A DNA stretch of 64,000 bases from Branchiostoma floridae (Eukaryota; Chordata; Leptocardii; Amphioxiformes; Branchiostomatidae), in assembly GCF_000003815.2 (NCBI RefSeq), contig NC_049994.1, positions 11,438,950 through 11,502,949 on the forward strand, in the 5' to 3' direction. The first letter of the stretch is position 1. Each line of letters opens with the position of its first letter. Made by a program: the position numbers and the translations under genes. The notes under the pieces are model-generated. The model made no database searches. It was not told the DNA's origin and saw nothing but the letters and a program-made list of their open reading frames with translations. Below, piece after piece: positions 1 through 14,400 of this stretch.

Positions 1-1
1 C

Positions 2-202
2 CGTTTCCACATCCAACGTGGCGTGGCCGTCATTCCAAAGAGTTCCACGCCCTCACGGATATGTGAGAATTCCCAAGTATTTGATTGGCAGCTGACTGAT
101 GAAGATATGGAAGTTCTTGGAAACTTTGAAACTACCTGGAGGATAATCCGGTATGATAGAGATGAAAAACACCCCTTTTATCCATTTCACGAACCATTTT
201 AA
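2..202 (+). CDS. Aldo-keto reductase, C-terminal exon (partial)
   Basis: This is the last coding segment of an aldo-keto reductase, an NADPH-dependent cytosolic enzyme that reduces aldehydes and ketones. The open frame enters at the window edge and stops at TAA 200-202. It encodes 66 residues containing VIPKSSTPSRICEN, the family's cofactor-binding segment, in which the Lys-Ser pair contacts the NADPH phosphate. The chain continues with FDWQLTDEDM and ends in HPFYPFHEPF, which resembles the HP-x-YPF tail of the AKR1 family. The rest of the gene lies to the left of the window. AATAAA at 917-922 and 1107-1112 are candidate polyadenylation signals. The family is certain from the motif; the subfamily cannot be decided from this exon. 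Confidence 0.88.
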   Translation, partial: RFHIQRGVAVIPKSSTPSRICENSQVFDWQLTDEDMEVLGNFETTWRIIRYDRDEKHPFYPFHEPF

Positions 203-2189
203 AGGTTATATAGTTATTACATAAATGTTGGCAGCATCTTGATCCAAACGATTTTTAATGCCATGAAGTACATATACCATGCATGATTGTTTTTATTGCA
301 TACCCTGTAAACACTTCATGTTGTAACACAGTGTTTGTACTTCACAAATTTACAACATGTATTTGATCTACTGACACTGGAAAGGACCCCTATTCTAACT
401 TCTAAAAAAAGTGTGGTGGGTTATTCTACATGCCTGAGATGTGGCTCTCCATTTAATGTCCTATGGCAGGGATATCTCTAACTAAAGCTAGGTACATTAC
501 TCGTTTTCACCATAAGAACAGGCAAACATTGAAACAGCTGTATGTCATTCATGTTTAATACAGTATATACTTAGAGAATGGACCAAAATCAGATCTACAG
601 TTATTTACAAACTATCAGCTTTGTCATCTCGGTAAAGAAAAGTATGTTTTATGTTGAAAGATATATCGGATGTCCGGTGCCCTTGTTGGTAGTTAAAATA
701 TCAACTTACACATGTACTTACAAAGTGTCATGAAGTTTCAGAACTGGGGCACTACTATGGCACCATATATTTTGTAAGAACGATACACATGTAGCTACCC
801 GATTAGCAGAACTTCAACAAATTACTTATCTTTTTTAATCTTTTTCACAAGCTTAGACAACATAAAGATAGTATAGATGACATAATATGGGAATCATTTC
901 CATTGTCAAGACATAGAATAAATTTTCATTAAAAGGCAAACTATCATACATTGGACATTACAATATATTTACCTGTTGAGATTACAAAAACTTGCTGCTT
1001 TTAACTTATTCTGTACATTCAATGTTAATTAAATGCTACCGTAGCCTTTGAATTAATCAAGCATAATGACTTCCCTTTGGTCGTTAAAGGCACATGATCA
1101 TCACCTAATAAATGTTGTATTGCAGTTTTAATGTTTGTTTTCACAGCATTTAAACACAACATTGCCCCCCCCCCAACAGTTGATTATGAGTTTTCCTGTG
1201 ATATATCTTCTATTTTACAAATCGTAAGACTCAAGACAATATTGCCAACAATACATTAAGTCACAAACACATATTTTTTGCATACTAAATTGCACTTGTA
1301 CAAAGTTGACAGTAGGTGCTACATGGCACCTTCTACCCCTAGTTAGCATACAACAATCGTTATCACATCATACATACATGTAATGTATGTTATCAGTTTG
1401 GTATGATCACAATTTTACAATACATGTACATCTGAGTCATCATAGTAGTCATTGCCTGACTGTAATAGTCTGCTAAGTGGTCCAAATCATTACACAGTAT
1501 CAATTGTACTGTTCCTTTACTACACATAAACAATCAAAGGTGTAAAACCTAAATGTAGACCATTTCTGTACACATTTTCTGCAGGCCTTTTTCAGAACTT
1601 GGTTGTCAGTTTTTTTGTGTGTGTTCATCATGCCCTAAGCATGGTCAAGTGAAAGGATCACAATTTTCAGACTGCTTTGTTTCCAACTGGCTTGACCATT
1701 GAAAATATGTCATATTTGTTATATTGTTACATTATTACTTCTCCCTCCTAACATCTGCTTGGAGACTGTCTGGCTGGAAAAATTGAAAAGATCCCAACTT
1801 GGTAGGGAATTTAACACCATGAAAAAATGGCACCACATATAATGTCAAATGGTTCGCTCTTCCCATCTAAGACCAAGCCCAAATGACTCAGTGTACGGCA
1901 TGTGCTGATGACTTGTAGTATTACATACAGCCGAGTAAGTTACATCATTCGGAAATGGAAAAACTTTGGAGCCTTTATGACAAACTTCCCAGAGTTATAT
2001 TCAATACAACCAGTCCTTATATAACCAGTTCTGACAATTGATCCAAAATGCAAACCTAAATCACATGACACATCCTGATAAAAGTGCAATCATTGTTTTT
2101 AATGATTAACCCACTCCCTGCTGCCTTAACCTGTGTCCAATACAGATTTGCCACCAAAAGGTTACATCAGGATGGAAAGGGTTCACCTA
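203..2189. other. Convergent 3' region between AKR and OSBPL genes
   Basis: AT-rich non-coding DNA that should hold the 3' UTR of the reductase (reading right) and the 3' UTR of the OSBPL gene (reading left). Forward AATAAA sites are at 917 and 1107. An ATTAAA on the minus strand at 2098-2103 is a weak candidate signal for the OSBPL transcript. A C-run lies near 1165-1174. I see no exon or RNA gene here. Confidence 0.6.
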
Positions 2190-2404
2190 GTTCACCTTTA
2201 TCCGTAGGGTAACCTTTATCCGTTCCTTTTTAAGAACAATGTATTTAGGGATGTCAAGTCGACAGATGGTGGTTTCAAACTGCAATATTTTGAAAATAGT
2301 ACAATTTGAAACTACCGTCCATCGACTTGATACCTTGATACCCTTTCTGGATACCCTAGTTAGCAACACAACGGATATAGGTTACCCCGCGGATAAAGGT
2401 GAAC
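2190..2404. mobile_element. 215-bp foldback MITE with TA target duplication
   Basis: The two halves are reverse complements. The ends read GTTCACCTTTATCCG inward from the left and the same from the right, flanked on both sides by TA (2188-2189 and 2405-2406). An inner pair (GTCAAGTCGA on the left, TCGACTTGAT on the right) continues the pairing, so nearly the whole element can fold into one hairpin. There is no transposase. TA duplication and a long inverted repeat fit a non-autonomous Tc1/mariner-like MITE. Its right end is about 20 bp beyond the OSBPL stop codon, so it should lie at the very start of that gene's 3' UTR. Confidence 0.85.
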
Positions 2405-2424
2405 TAACGTTAAGCCAGAAAACA

Positions 2425-5400
2425 TCACTGAGAGGCCTCCAGGAGGTTATTGTGGACCCAGCCCTCGCCCTTCCTGTGGAACAGCTTGGTGTGCCAGGCT
2501 ATTCTGTGCTCCTCCCGCGCTCGCTCCTCTTTCCGCTGTCGCTCTTCCAGGAACCGTTTGTGCTCGGTGGCTCGCTCAATGTCATTGGACTTCAGGGCAG
2601 CAGTCACGTTCTGCCATAGGTTCCTTTATGAGAAACATCAGAAGACAAGTTGGTAAATATATTAACTGTACGGAGAAACAATTTTTGTATCAAGTCTGAA
2701 TTCCATATGATTAATAGAAGTCTTGGAGCCTCTTGTTACGATGGATAATAATTTAACCTAAATAGCCTGATGAAACTGATACCTCTGCAAGGAGCAGAGC
2801 ATGTTTGTCTGTTGGTTTGTAAATTGTGACTAGTTAATGTTCCAGTAATACTAAAACCGATCAGGAAAATCTGACCTGGACTCGAATTCGCCCTGCATGT
2901 TGATTGGCCGAACCTTCTTCCTGATCTTGGACAGCTTGGCTGTGTCAATGACCTTGGTGTCGTTGCCCCTGTAGCCATTGCAGTAGGTGAACTCTATGGA
3001 CCCGTTCCATTCTCCCTAAAAAATCATGAAGATGTTCAAATGTTAAACATGACATAAAAATTAAGTATAACGGATGTAATACATGCTTGGCATACTTAAA
3101 TACAATGTGTGAGTATATGTACAGTACATAATCTATTCCTGGCAGTAGTTGTAGTTAGCCGCAGGTGGAGGTTTACACAAATAATGATAATTAAAAAAAA
3201 AAACTTTAAGCAAAATTTTGAGGTTAATCTGATTGACCAATTAGGATACACGAGACATGAACACAGTAAGTGTTTGCCAATTTTTATCAGTTGACCAATC
3301 TGTATACAGGAGACACAACAAATTGCACCGTACCTGTATCTTACAGATGACCCTATTGGTGGGCTGGTGTTTGACCTCTCCCGAGATGTGGTGTAGTTTT
3401 CCTCCGTAGAAGGGCTTGGTGTGGAATGTGATCCCGGCCTGCCAGCCTGTCTTGGCACACGTGATATTGATCTTCCCTCCCAACTCAACCCATGGCACAG
3501 TCAGGATCGACCTACGGAAAAAAATTACATTTCGTTCAACAACACATAAAATACAGTTTGACTGAAAAATGCTGAACACAGCTTGTCACACATTGCAAAC
3601 TCTTATTCATTAGCAAAATCAACTGTACCATACACCAATACCATAGGGGTGCAGACACTACTTGGAGTACAATGTACATGTTGCGACAGGATTACACGTA
3701 TTGGGGTTACGGACACTACTTAGGGTATGCACCTTACTGGAGCATGGACACTACTGGGGGTATGGAAGGTTGAGTAAATGACTCAACACACCTCCTTGAA
3801 CACACTTAGTATGGTATACCGAACAATAGATTCTTCATTTTTGTTTGTTCACCTCGATTTGACTTTGGCATTCTACGACATTCATTTTTCTTTTCAGATA
3901 TTACATGTATTTTGCAGTCTATTGTATACTTAGGTATACAATGTCATCAATTGTATATTTGCTTATTTTGCAGCTGTCTTGCAGGGTATCCAGTATGGTT
4001 GGAAACTCGATGTGTGCAGCAATGTCATCCATATGATTAAATCAACCTGGCTTTTTAAAGCTTCCTAAAACTTGGGAGAGGTGTTTGTCTCTGATTGGCT
4101 GTTGTTTGAGGTGGCTGTTTCTGATTGGCTATTGCAAGGCTTTTTAAAGCCAAGTGATTTAAAAATTAAGAAAAGAAATCTCATGGCTGACCTGGCATAG
4201 GCACTGGGTAGAGTGAAAGTGTACTCCTCCCCATGAGTTACGTCATGAACCACCCCCTCACCAACGTTCACCACTCCGATGGACATCCCCATGAACTTGG
4301 ATTTGGTCCATATATGGGCATTCATGGAGACATTCTTCTCTTTGCATTCAGCATAGAAGGCTGAAACTGGAGGATGGTGGGATACCTACAACACAAATAG
4401 ACTCTTAGATTGTAATACATCAATATACAGTAGAGTTGACTAGGCCGACAGGCTGAATAAAGGTTCAGAAACTTGAACTATGGGGCTCCAGATGTCTCAC
4501 TGAGGGATGACTGCGGTGCGATAGATGTCGGTTAGTTGAGGAATGAGTCCACACTACTATATACTGTAATACATTCAGGTTTATGCATTTTGAAGCAAGG
4601 AGAAAACAAAATCTTCGTATAGGTAGTGGTTTTGAGTTAAAAATTCCAGTAAAACTATTAGATAAAATTGAAGAAGAGCTGTATTGCGCGACAATTGTAA
4701 CAGGTACAATGTATGACAATCTGTATTTACATGGGAGTTGAACTACGTACCATTGCATGAATCTAACAACTAATCTAATCTAATCCAACAGTGTAGACAA
4801 TCTAGGTGATATTATACAACTTACAAAGCTTAAACTTCAGAACACTATGCCAATATAGATGCTATTGCATGCAAAGCTGTTATGTTACATTGAAGGATGG
4901 TAAGCAATTTGAAACAAAATCGTCCAGGCATAATAATAGACAAATATTCCCAACCTGTTCAGCGGTAAAGACCACTCTATGGTATCCACCATTTTCTTCT
5001 GATTGGTTGTTAGGAGAGGTGCTTGTCTCTGATTGGCTGTTACTTGAGGTGGCTGTTTCTGATTGGCTATTGCAGGGCTGAGTGGTGGGAATGTCCCAGG
5101 AACAGTGGAACACTTCTCCAATGATTGGATTGTACGGTTTTTTGGCAAGAGAACCTGCAGAAGAGAGGTTTAATATTTATCTATTTACTTCCGTACATTA
5201 AGAAATGTATAACATACTACTGTAACAGTAACTACCACATGAAAGTCATGATAACACAACTGAGATGATTTACATGTCTACAATGTATATTCAAGTCATA
5301 ACTGGGCTGTCATAACCATTACGTTCAAAGTGGGTGTTCAAAGTAGGTGTCAGTATTTTACGGTATCCCATGTGCTTCCAAAGACTTATCTAAATGCTCT

Positions 5401-8400
5401 TTCCATGCACCATGCACCCAGTTTAATGTCAAAACAGGCCAAATTTTGTCAAACTTCAGTCTGGTGCATTTCACATCAAAAGTGTGTTTTGTCAGGTGAG
5501 TTTACAACATTAAAGCAAATAAATTAGTACATCATGCCCGAAATTTTTTTCCGTCCCCTTGATTTTAACTGGAAATCCTGTCGAAGGTGCAATGATCCAA
5601 GGGGGATCTGGGGGTATGCTCCCCAAGAAAATTTTGATACCTAGACCCTCTGAAATGCTATTTCCTTTATTTTGAGGGGCATATTTTGCTGGTTCAATTC
5701 GAATCTTTACGTGCTGATTTTTGTTTGTCATAGGAGATGGAATGGGCACTGGCTAGAACCCTGGTATGGCCTGAATACACTGTGTGGTATTCTCTATGCA
5801 TGTGCTGATACCGACCTTTCCTTCCAACATGGAAGGCTGTGAGGTAGTACTCCACCATGGCCATCATCCTGTCCTCTGGGCTCTCAGCCTCCGGGATACA
5901 CAGGAACAGGTCCGGATGGGCCATAAAGTCTGCATACATCTCCAGAAGTGATCGTTTCTCCAGGATAAACGTTGGCAGCACAACCTAGGAAGCAGGAGTA
6001 AAATTTGGTCATTTGCTGTTTCCTTAAAGTTTCATTTTTCATTTTTACTCTTCTTCAATTACGAGAGAGATATTTATGCCAACTTTAATTTGCAAACCTC
6101 TTCCATTGGTATGGTAAACACAAAATAAAATAAGAGCCTGATTAAGAGCATTATTAAACATTGTAGTGACAGAAACTAGATGTGTGCCCCTAACAATCTG
6201 ACATTACAGTGTGGGTATAGTCATGAACCATATTGGCCCTCAACTAAGGCACCATTGGACCTGAGCCAAACCAAACTTCCAATTCTCCAAGTATCCTAAT
6301 ACAATGTATGTCACTTTTGGCTTTGAATTCATTTCACCACTCTGCAATATTCACCTACTGTATGCCAAGACAGTAACAAACACACCTACTGATTACAGTA
6401 TGTCTATTTCCATGGAGGTAACAACTCCACTACCAACCTCTAAATATTTTTTCAACAACACTTTTTTTGCACACACCTGCTGCCACCGTTAACATTTACT
6501 TCTGAGAACAAGTTCAAGTTTCTCAGACTGTTGAAGTTTGGTACCAAGAAGACAATTGAAAGGGAATTACAGTACTAACCCTTGTTAGATCCATGCCCAA
6601 TTTGAGCTGAGACAGTAGGTGCAAAATGATACTCTTGTGCTCCTCCACAGTTCCCCCAAAAAACAAATAAACACACAAACAAACAAACTAACCCTTGTGA
6701 GATCCATGCCCAGTTTGAGCTGAGACAGAAGGTGCAGAATAATGCTCTTATGCTCCTCCACAGTTCCTAGATCTGCCTCATCCTGATCTATGTCATCCAT
6801 GACCTCGTTGTCGTGGTTGATGTCGTAGACTTCCAGCATGCCCGACCCGAAGCAGATGTCCTGGTTTGCCGACATGTTGGACGGGAAGGAGGACGATTTG
6901 GGGAGCTTTTTCCTGGAGGAGGGAGGGGTGGCGTTTGGGGGGGACCTAGGCTCCAACCATTCTATTGTGGCACCTGTGGACATACATGTATGAAATAAAG
7001 CAGTCAGACTCAGAGGTAACTCCTATGGGCGGTAAGTTTACTTCACATTCTTACATCTATTGGTCAAAGCTTTAACATGAAATACAGGAAGACTGTTTGA
7101 GTTTCATCAGATTGAATATTTTCATGTACCAATAGTTTTGAATCTGTGGGATTCTGCTAGATTTGGTCGGGTAAACAGATTGAAACCATTTCTGTCCTAG
7201 GCATAAGCACACTCTGGCAGAACATATAGGAACTGCACTACAGACACAACTATTTTTCACTCCCTTCAGTTTTCTGAGGTGCATATTAACTCTTACGGAT
7301 ATAAGTTACAAGATATAAATCTAAGTTGCATACTATCATGAATATATCAATTAAAGAATATTCAACACATTTGGTCAGAGATATCAGTCATGATGTGTAT
7401 ACATGTACCTAGTTATTCTGATCAATCAGATATTTGAATCCCAACAAATCATCAATTAATCAATGAAATGATCAATAAGACGAACCAACCTTTTGGTAAG
7501 GATGGTGTCTTGGTCTCAGCCATGTGCGAGTGCTGTAAGATGGCAAAACACTGCCCTAGACATTGCATTGTGGTTTGTGACGTCGCTTTCAGTAACAACA
7601 GATCATGGTCCAGGCTGCGGACACCCTGAGTCGCTGTGGGCAGCCCCTCAATCACCCTGGATAGGGAAACCTGTATGTGGGAATGGTCAATATGATTAAA
7701 ACTCATTTACGTTCTAAATTTCACAGCATGGCAACAAGAAATTAATTCAAACAATTTCATCCACAGTAAATGTATATATTCAGTTTTTGTCAATTTTTTG
7801 TTTTGTTTTTATTAATACTTTTGAATTTCATGATGATTCTGCACAGAAAAATGTTTGGGTGCACAACATAATTCTACAGCTGACTTCAAACTTGTAGATA
7901 TGTGAAGTTTGTACAATGTACATGAGATAGAGTACATGTACAATAAAGGTTTTATTGCTTTTTCTGATTCATAGATTCCATGAATATTCTAAATACTGGT
8001 GTAAAATAGTACCTTTAATACTCTATGAGACCTACAAAATATGCACCCACAGCCCAGAATCAGGTGAAAGTTAAGCTCCAATTTTGGGCAGTATTTTGAG
8101 CCCTATGGAGGTAAAACATTTCAAAAAAGCTTGAGCAAAATGTTAGGACAGAAATGGGACTGAGACCTGTTGCTGCTCTGCCTGGTGGAGGACCTCCCGT
8201 ACGTTCTGGAAGGCCTGTGGTTCGTGGACAGGCGGCGCCGCAGGAGGAGTCTTCTTGTGAGGCGTGGTGTGGATGACGGGGGCGGTGTTGGGGGGCTGGG
8301 ACTGGGTCCGGCTGGAATAGGAGATCATGAATGAATGAAGAAACTACAACATTAATCAACAACAATTATACATTGTAGATTGTTATCCTAAAATTTTGCT

Positions 8401-11400
8401 AAGCTAAGATGGTTCATTATTTTTAAATATATATCAAACAAGTCATAGCTAGAGAATCAGTGGTTCAACCAGTTTTTCTAAGCTTTACTTATATTGAATT
8501 GTTCTGCCAGTTCATTCTAGTGATGCTGAAGAAGAGTGATGGGGTCACTCGAAATGGCCGGAAGTAAATCTCAGTTTTGTATCCACTGTAACAGTTGTAG
8601 AGATTGAATTGTATCTGAATGAAATTCTATTAAATCTAAACATCACCAGAGTCTAATATCAACTTCTACATACAACACTGGTCACTTTCAATCTAAAAAG
8701 TCACTTTCTAAACGAAGACCTCATCCCAAATTTTTATTTATTTCAATGTTGCTTTGGTCATCGGTCAGCCGGATCTTTGGAGTAGTTTTGGAGCATTTTA
8801 AGAGTATTTTGATAAACCTCACTAGTATGTAACAAACTGATCACAAACCAGTAAGTTCAAATATATGTCAAGATTCAGTCAATCAAACTAAGCCCTTGCA
8901 CTTACCTGACAGCCCGTTTGGAGGCAGTTGAGATGGGAGTGGTGGGAGCACTCTTGGTGGAGCTTGGGGTGGAACTGGAGTTGGATATTGAATGTGACCT
9001 TGGATGGGGTGGAGGTAAACTCTGAAGAGACAAAGGAATAGTTATCAACACAGAATCATATGCCGCAAGGGCCCAAAATCACCTTGACCTTCGTCTATAA
9101 ACCTATCTACATACCTATAGTGTCATTACAATCCATTTAGAGGTTCTAAGGTTACATGTTCATTCTCATTTATTTATCGGTAATCACAACAGACCTCAGA
9201 ATGGTTAGGGTAAAATAGAATAGAACTGCATTTTTCCCATTTCTTAGTCAGGTAGTAATTCAAAACCTAATTTGTTTAAATTATCATAATGTCATAAGTT
9301 ACGTTTGTGAAGATTATACATCCAGGAATATAATGAATAGATGAAAGTTGAATCTCTTCTTCTGGATAAATGAAATTTAATTCAGACGTTTCAAACGACA
9401 TCCGTCGTTCTTCTTCAGTGAAATAAAAATAAAAGTTTACAACTCTGCGGAATAAGGANNNNNNNNNNNNNNNNNNNNNNNNNNNNNNNNNNNNNNNNNN
9501 NNNNNNNNNNNNNNNNNNNNNNNNNNNNNNNNNNNNNNNNNNNNNNNNNNNNNNNNNNTTTCATGTATAAGTTGTTCCTATCAAATTTCATGCCATAATG
9601 ACCATAGCAGGGGCATATTTTCTCTTATTCCTATCATAACCTAGTAATAAGTTATTGCTGTCAAATTTCATGCCATAATGACTATAGCAGGGTCGTATTT
9701 TCTCCTATCAGTAATTGTAATCTGAAAACTGTTTTTGAAAATTCAGCCCTCAGTTTTTTCCACAAAGACTCTGGAAAAGGATTGATCGTATCAATGTGAC
9801 CTTCATTATGAATGAAGGATTCCGTGTTAGCTTTGATGACGTCAGGGCCAGTCACGTGGCATACAGTCACCGCGTATCTCCATCCCACATGCTAAGATTC
9901 AATTTACATGCAAATGCCCTGCCTTTAGAACATAGTTAACCCTAATTTTCCAGCACAAGCCATGAGCTTAGTGCTGTGTGTACGGGGACAATCCAGTGTA
10001 GAACTTATTGAGTCAACATTTACATTGACTGAAGTGAAAGCTGGAGATTAACTACAACGAACAACAAGGGAGGGGGGCAGGGAGTGGTCTATTGATTGTT
10101 ATTGTTTTAACCTTGAATGCTACATTTTGTAGATATCCCCTCCCATATGCACACTACCATATTCATAGCATTGTGTTCAACTTTGATCTTCCTTTTCTAC
10201 AACAAAATACTTCAGGCCATTACAAAATGTACATATTGCACAATCTAGTTAACACCCCCTGGGGTGCAATAAAACTGGTGCCATGATACTTCTAAAAATC
10301 CCACAGGTGATCATCATTATTCAAAGGTTATTTCTAAACAACTGGGTACATATCCCAAGGCTGTTTTACAAATGCATTTTCTGACAGTGAGAAAAAATTT
10401 ACGACTCAAGTGCAAAAACGTTTCCATGTACACGTGCGCTGCTTAGAAACATTAGTGCAGGCAGTCGGAACAAAATTGGGTAGTCCATTATGGTAGACTC
10501 TTTATCCATCAGTATGGTCCTAAATTGAATTCTCTTGGAGAATACATAATGAATAAGAAAGAAGAATGTTTTAGGAAAAAATACCTACTTTTTTTAACTG
10601 GATGCTACTTCAGCACCAAGGACAGATCTTGTTTGTCTATCCAGTGTAACAGTCAATTATGTGCCCCTGACCAGAATTACCCAGTGTATTCTGGCCATGG
10701 GCCTTTTGAAGGAGAAGAGTGTTTGAAGACAAAAATAACTGCTTTCTAGATCCTGTTGCCACATCAGCACCGAGGACAGATCTTGTTTGTCTACCCAGTG
10801 TAACAGTCAACTGTGGGCCCCCGATGAGAATATCCTGATGTATTCTGGCCATGGGTGTGTTCTGGGTTTTTTTTTTTTGAAGAAGAATGTTTGAGGACAA
10901 AAATATCTGCTTTCTAGATCCTGTTGCCACATCAGCACCAAGGACAGATCTTGTTTGTCTATCCAGTGTAACAGTCAATTATGTGCCCCTGACCAGAATT
11001 ACCCAGTGTATTCTGGCCATGGGCCTTTTGAAGGAGAAGAGTGTTTGAAGACAAAAATAACTGCTTTCTAGGACTGGTTGCTACTTCAGAACCAAGGACA
11101 GATCTTGTTTGTCTACCCAGTGTAACAGGCCATAATGTGCCCCTGACCAGAATTACCCAGTGTATTCTGGCCTCTTAAAGAAAAATGTTTGAAGACAAAA
11201 ATATCTGCTTTCAATATAGACCCGTTTGCCACTTCAGCACCAAGGACAGATCTTGTTTGTCTACAGAGCGTAACAGGCCATAATGGGCCCTTGATAAGAA
11301 TATTTTGATGTATTCTGGCCATAGCTGTGTTCTAGCCTTTTGAAGAAGAATATTTGAAGAAAAAACATATCTGCTTTCTAGTTCTAGTTGCTACTTCAGC

Positions 11401-14400
11401 ACCAAGGACAGTCCTTGTTTGTCTCAATAATAGAATATCCCTGGGTGTATTCTGGCCAGGAATGTGTTCTTGCCTGTTATATATATATTTCAAAATGTAC
11501 AATTTGGCGATCTTTCTTTAGGTACAATAACCTTTCTTGACTGCTCGGTTATCATTTTGCCAATTTCTGTATCATGTAATGTGACATCATCCTTTCCTTT
11601 CACTATTTGCTATATTTTGGTTCTAATAATCTCAAGAAATCACTAGGAAATATTCCATTCCCCCACTGAATTGTCCCCATGGTATGGCATCTTAAGTTGG
11701 GGTCCATTATATTTTTCCGTTCACTTTTAGATGATCTTGATTAATGTAGTACGTGGGAGTACATGTAGGTACAAAAGCCTAGATGGATAACATCAGACTG
11801 CACTTAACAGGAAGACATTTGTATCCGCTGAAATGTCGAGAAAGTAAGGAATCCCCCAAGGCAGCGTAACATAAAACTTGTTATGACAGATATATCAGAT
11901 GCATGCATTTTCAAAGTCTTTCAGAATCAGATATACATGTTTGTTTGTTTTTTACCTTTATTTATTCATGTACAGAATACATCTCTTACAATATTGATGT
12001 GCAGTCTCTACAATCTTCAAAATATGTACATTAAAGATGTGACAGACTGCACATACATATTGTAGTATGAAGTTGCAACAGACTGCACATACATATTGTA
12101 GTATGAAGACATCCCCAGGGCCTTTTCTGAGAAAAGGATTGAGAGGAAAATACTGAAGGCATAAAAGGAAAATGCAAAAGTGAGAGGGAGTGCACAGAAG
12201 GGGGGGGGGGGGGAGATATATTTAAAATGCTCCTGTTGTTTAATGTAAGAAGAGAAATTTGGTGAGTAAATATTACTACAGTAACTGCAGTTGCCTTCAT
12301 TTCTTTACACTGATGATTCTAAATAATTGTGGATTCATGTTGTGAATATTACCAATAAAAGACTGTTACCCATACATGTAGGTACATCATTTTTGTACGA
12401 TACAAATAAAAGGGGTACTTTATGTATAATGTCTCCCGATACTAGTAATAGGCACATGTGTGGGATTAGATTACAAAGGCTTTTCCAAGAATTGACGATG
12501 GATAGAGAGGGTTATCTTCCCAACATCTGTGTCTCCAGCAATCATAAGGAAGATACGGTGAGGATAAGGATGTCACAATGGTTACCATGGCAACTGATAT
12601 GACGTCTTTGACACTAGGTCACTGACCGGCCATACGGTGATATAGCAGCATGAGACAATGTTTTTTCTGGGTCGACTATTCTAGTCAAACAAGGGACACA
12701 GACTCATCAGTGATGAAATAAATGTACTGAGCTATTACACCCTTCATAATAAATATTGACCTACAAACGTACTAGAATATGAAATAGAGGTTAGATGAAT
12801 GAAACAAGCTCATTAGGGATGTTTGATATCTTACAAGCAATTAGTAAATGCTTGTATGTACAATGAAACCATCCCTTCTAGTTTACTGTACCCTCTTACC
12901 ATCAGGGTCCATTTTACTCATTTAAAAGACAAAGACAGTCAAAGGCAGATTTAGTAGTGCTTTGGGGCCATTCTAAGTCCCCCAGACAAAAAGAACAGCG
13001 ATATATAGAATTCTGCTGCCTTGGTGTAAACTAGGAAATATAGAAACATAACAGAAAAGCTCAAACATTACTTCATTCCCTTGGGTGTGATAAAAATAAT
13101 TCTGCCTACCTGAGCCAACGTTTCTGTGTGATATTGAGCAACTGAGCGCAGTCGATTCACCCACTGCTGCCGCTCTTTAGCATCAAATGCTGCAAAACAA
13201 AGGAAAGTCAGTCAACAAAAATAAAGGGCACATTTTTTGTCAAAAATTGTTGCAAACATTTGACAGAAAATGGTAATTTTTCACCATTAATACAAAAATG
13301 ACTCCTCTCTATAGTGACCACATGCCTACAATTAGACAATGATTCTAATTGAGTATCAGCCCCCTACATGGTCTTATTGAGCATGTTTGACTATACAACG
13401 GTTACCGTTTAAATATATAAAGAACAAAACAAACACATAATACTTCTTCTTACCGATACAACACCCAGAGGTTGTGCTTAATACTGGGAGGACCAGACTG
13501 TTATGCCTGCACATTTGCACGTACGTATACCCACGCATCCCAGCGCAACTCAGGGCTGATTATTAGTCATGACACTTAACGTTATGATTCGTGGCTTGTG
13601 GGTTCTCCCTGCAACTTAGCTAAATATAGTGGCAACCCACTGAGGCAGATACAAAAGTGCTATCACTTATCATGATCATAATAATTACAACAGACTACAG
13701 GTACAATTTGAGTCTCGCGGAACCAATCTACCCTCATAAATGCTTAGGAAGGATTTTTATCGTCTGAATCTGATGTGAGAGTGTAATAAAAAAAATAAAT
13801 TTGGGTCATTTCTGTAATTTCATATAATGTGACCTTTTTAAAGTTTTATAACCATTAATTATAACTTACATAAATTAGCTATTTTTTGGTATGTTAAAAA
13901 TGGAAATGCTGTTGTTTAGGGCAAGAAATAATTATGATAATAGCAGTTACGATATATGAACTTAATATACATCATAACTGGCATGAATTGTAAATATGCA
14001 GGGCTGGCTATTCCATACAATATCTAACACCAATAAAGTTCATCCATGCTTTCAGCTATCTTTGCCACAAACAACTTGTCAGTCATCGTTAATAATATCT
14101 AGAATGACTTCACCCAAAAAGAATTCTAAAAAAATTTGTAATATTCCTTAGACATATCTGAGGCAAATTTATGATGCTAAAAACTTGTCCTGTAACTATA
14201 ACTAGAAGGAGAAATTTGAGCAAAGAGCCTGGCAAATACTCAATACCAGCAAAATACATTTCCTTAGAGCCTCCTTCAGTGGCAGGATTTATAAAGATTC
14301 CTCCCTCACGACTCCCTTCTGCTGCCCTCTATACGGTGTGAAACACTTCTGCCATGGTCGTATCATCCATCATCTCCCTGGTTACCATGGTAACTAATCG

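Noticed and set aside
8510-8650. A shared repeat with 33080-33190
   Set aside because: AGTGATGG, GTCACTCGAA and GTAGAGATTGAATTGT-like blocks match loosely, but the boundaries are unclear. The 33-kb copy is already inside the hAT-like element, so I did not list it as a separate feature.
10525-11322. Several open frames of 60-113 codons
   Set aside because: All fall on the 150-170 bp minisatellite and repeat its sequence; no splice or domain support.
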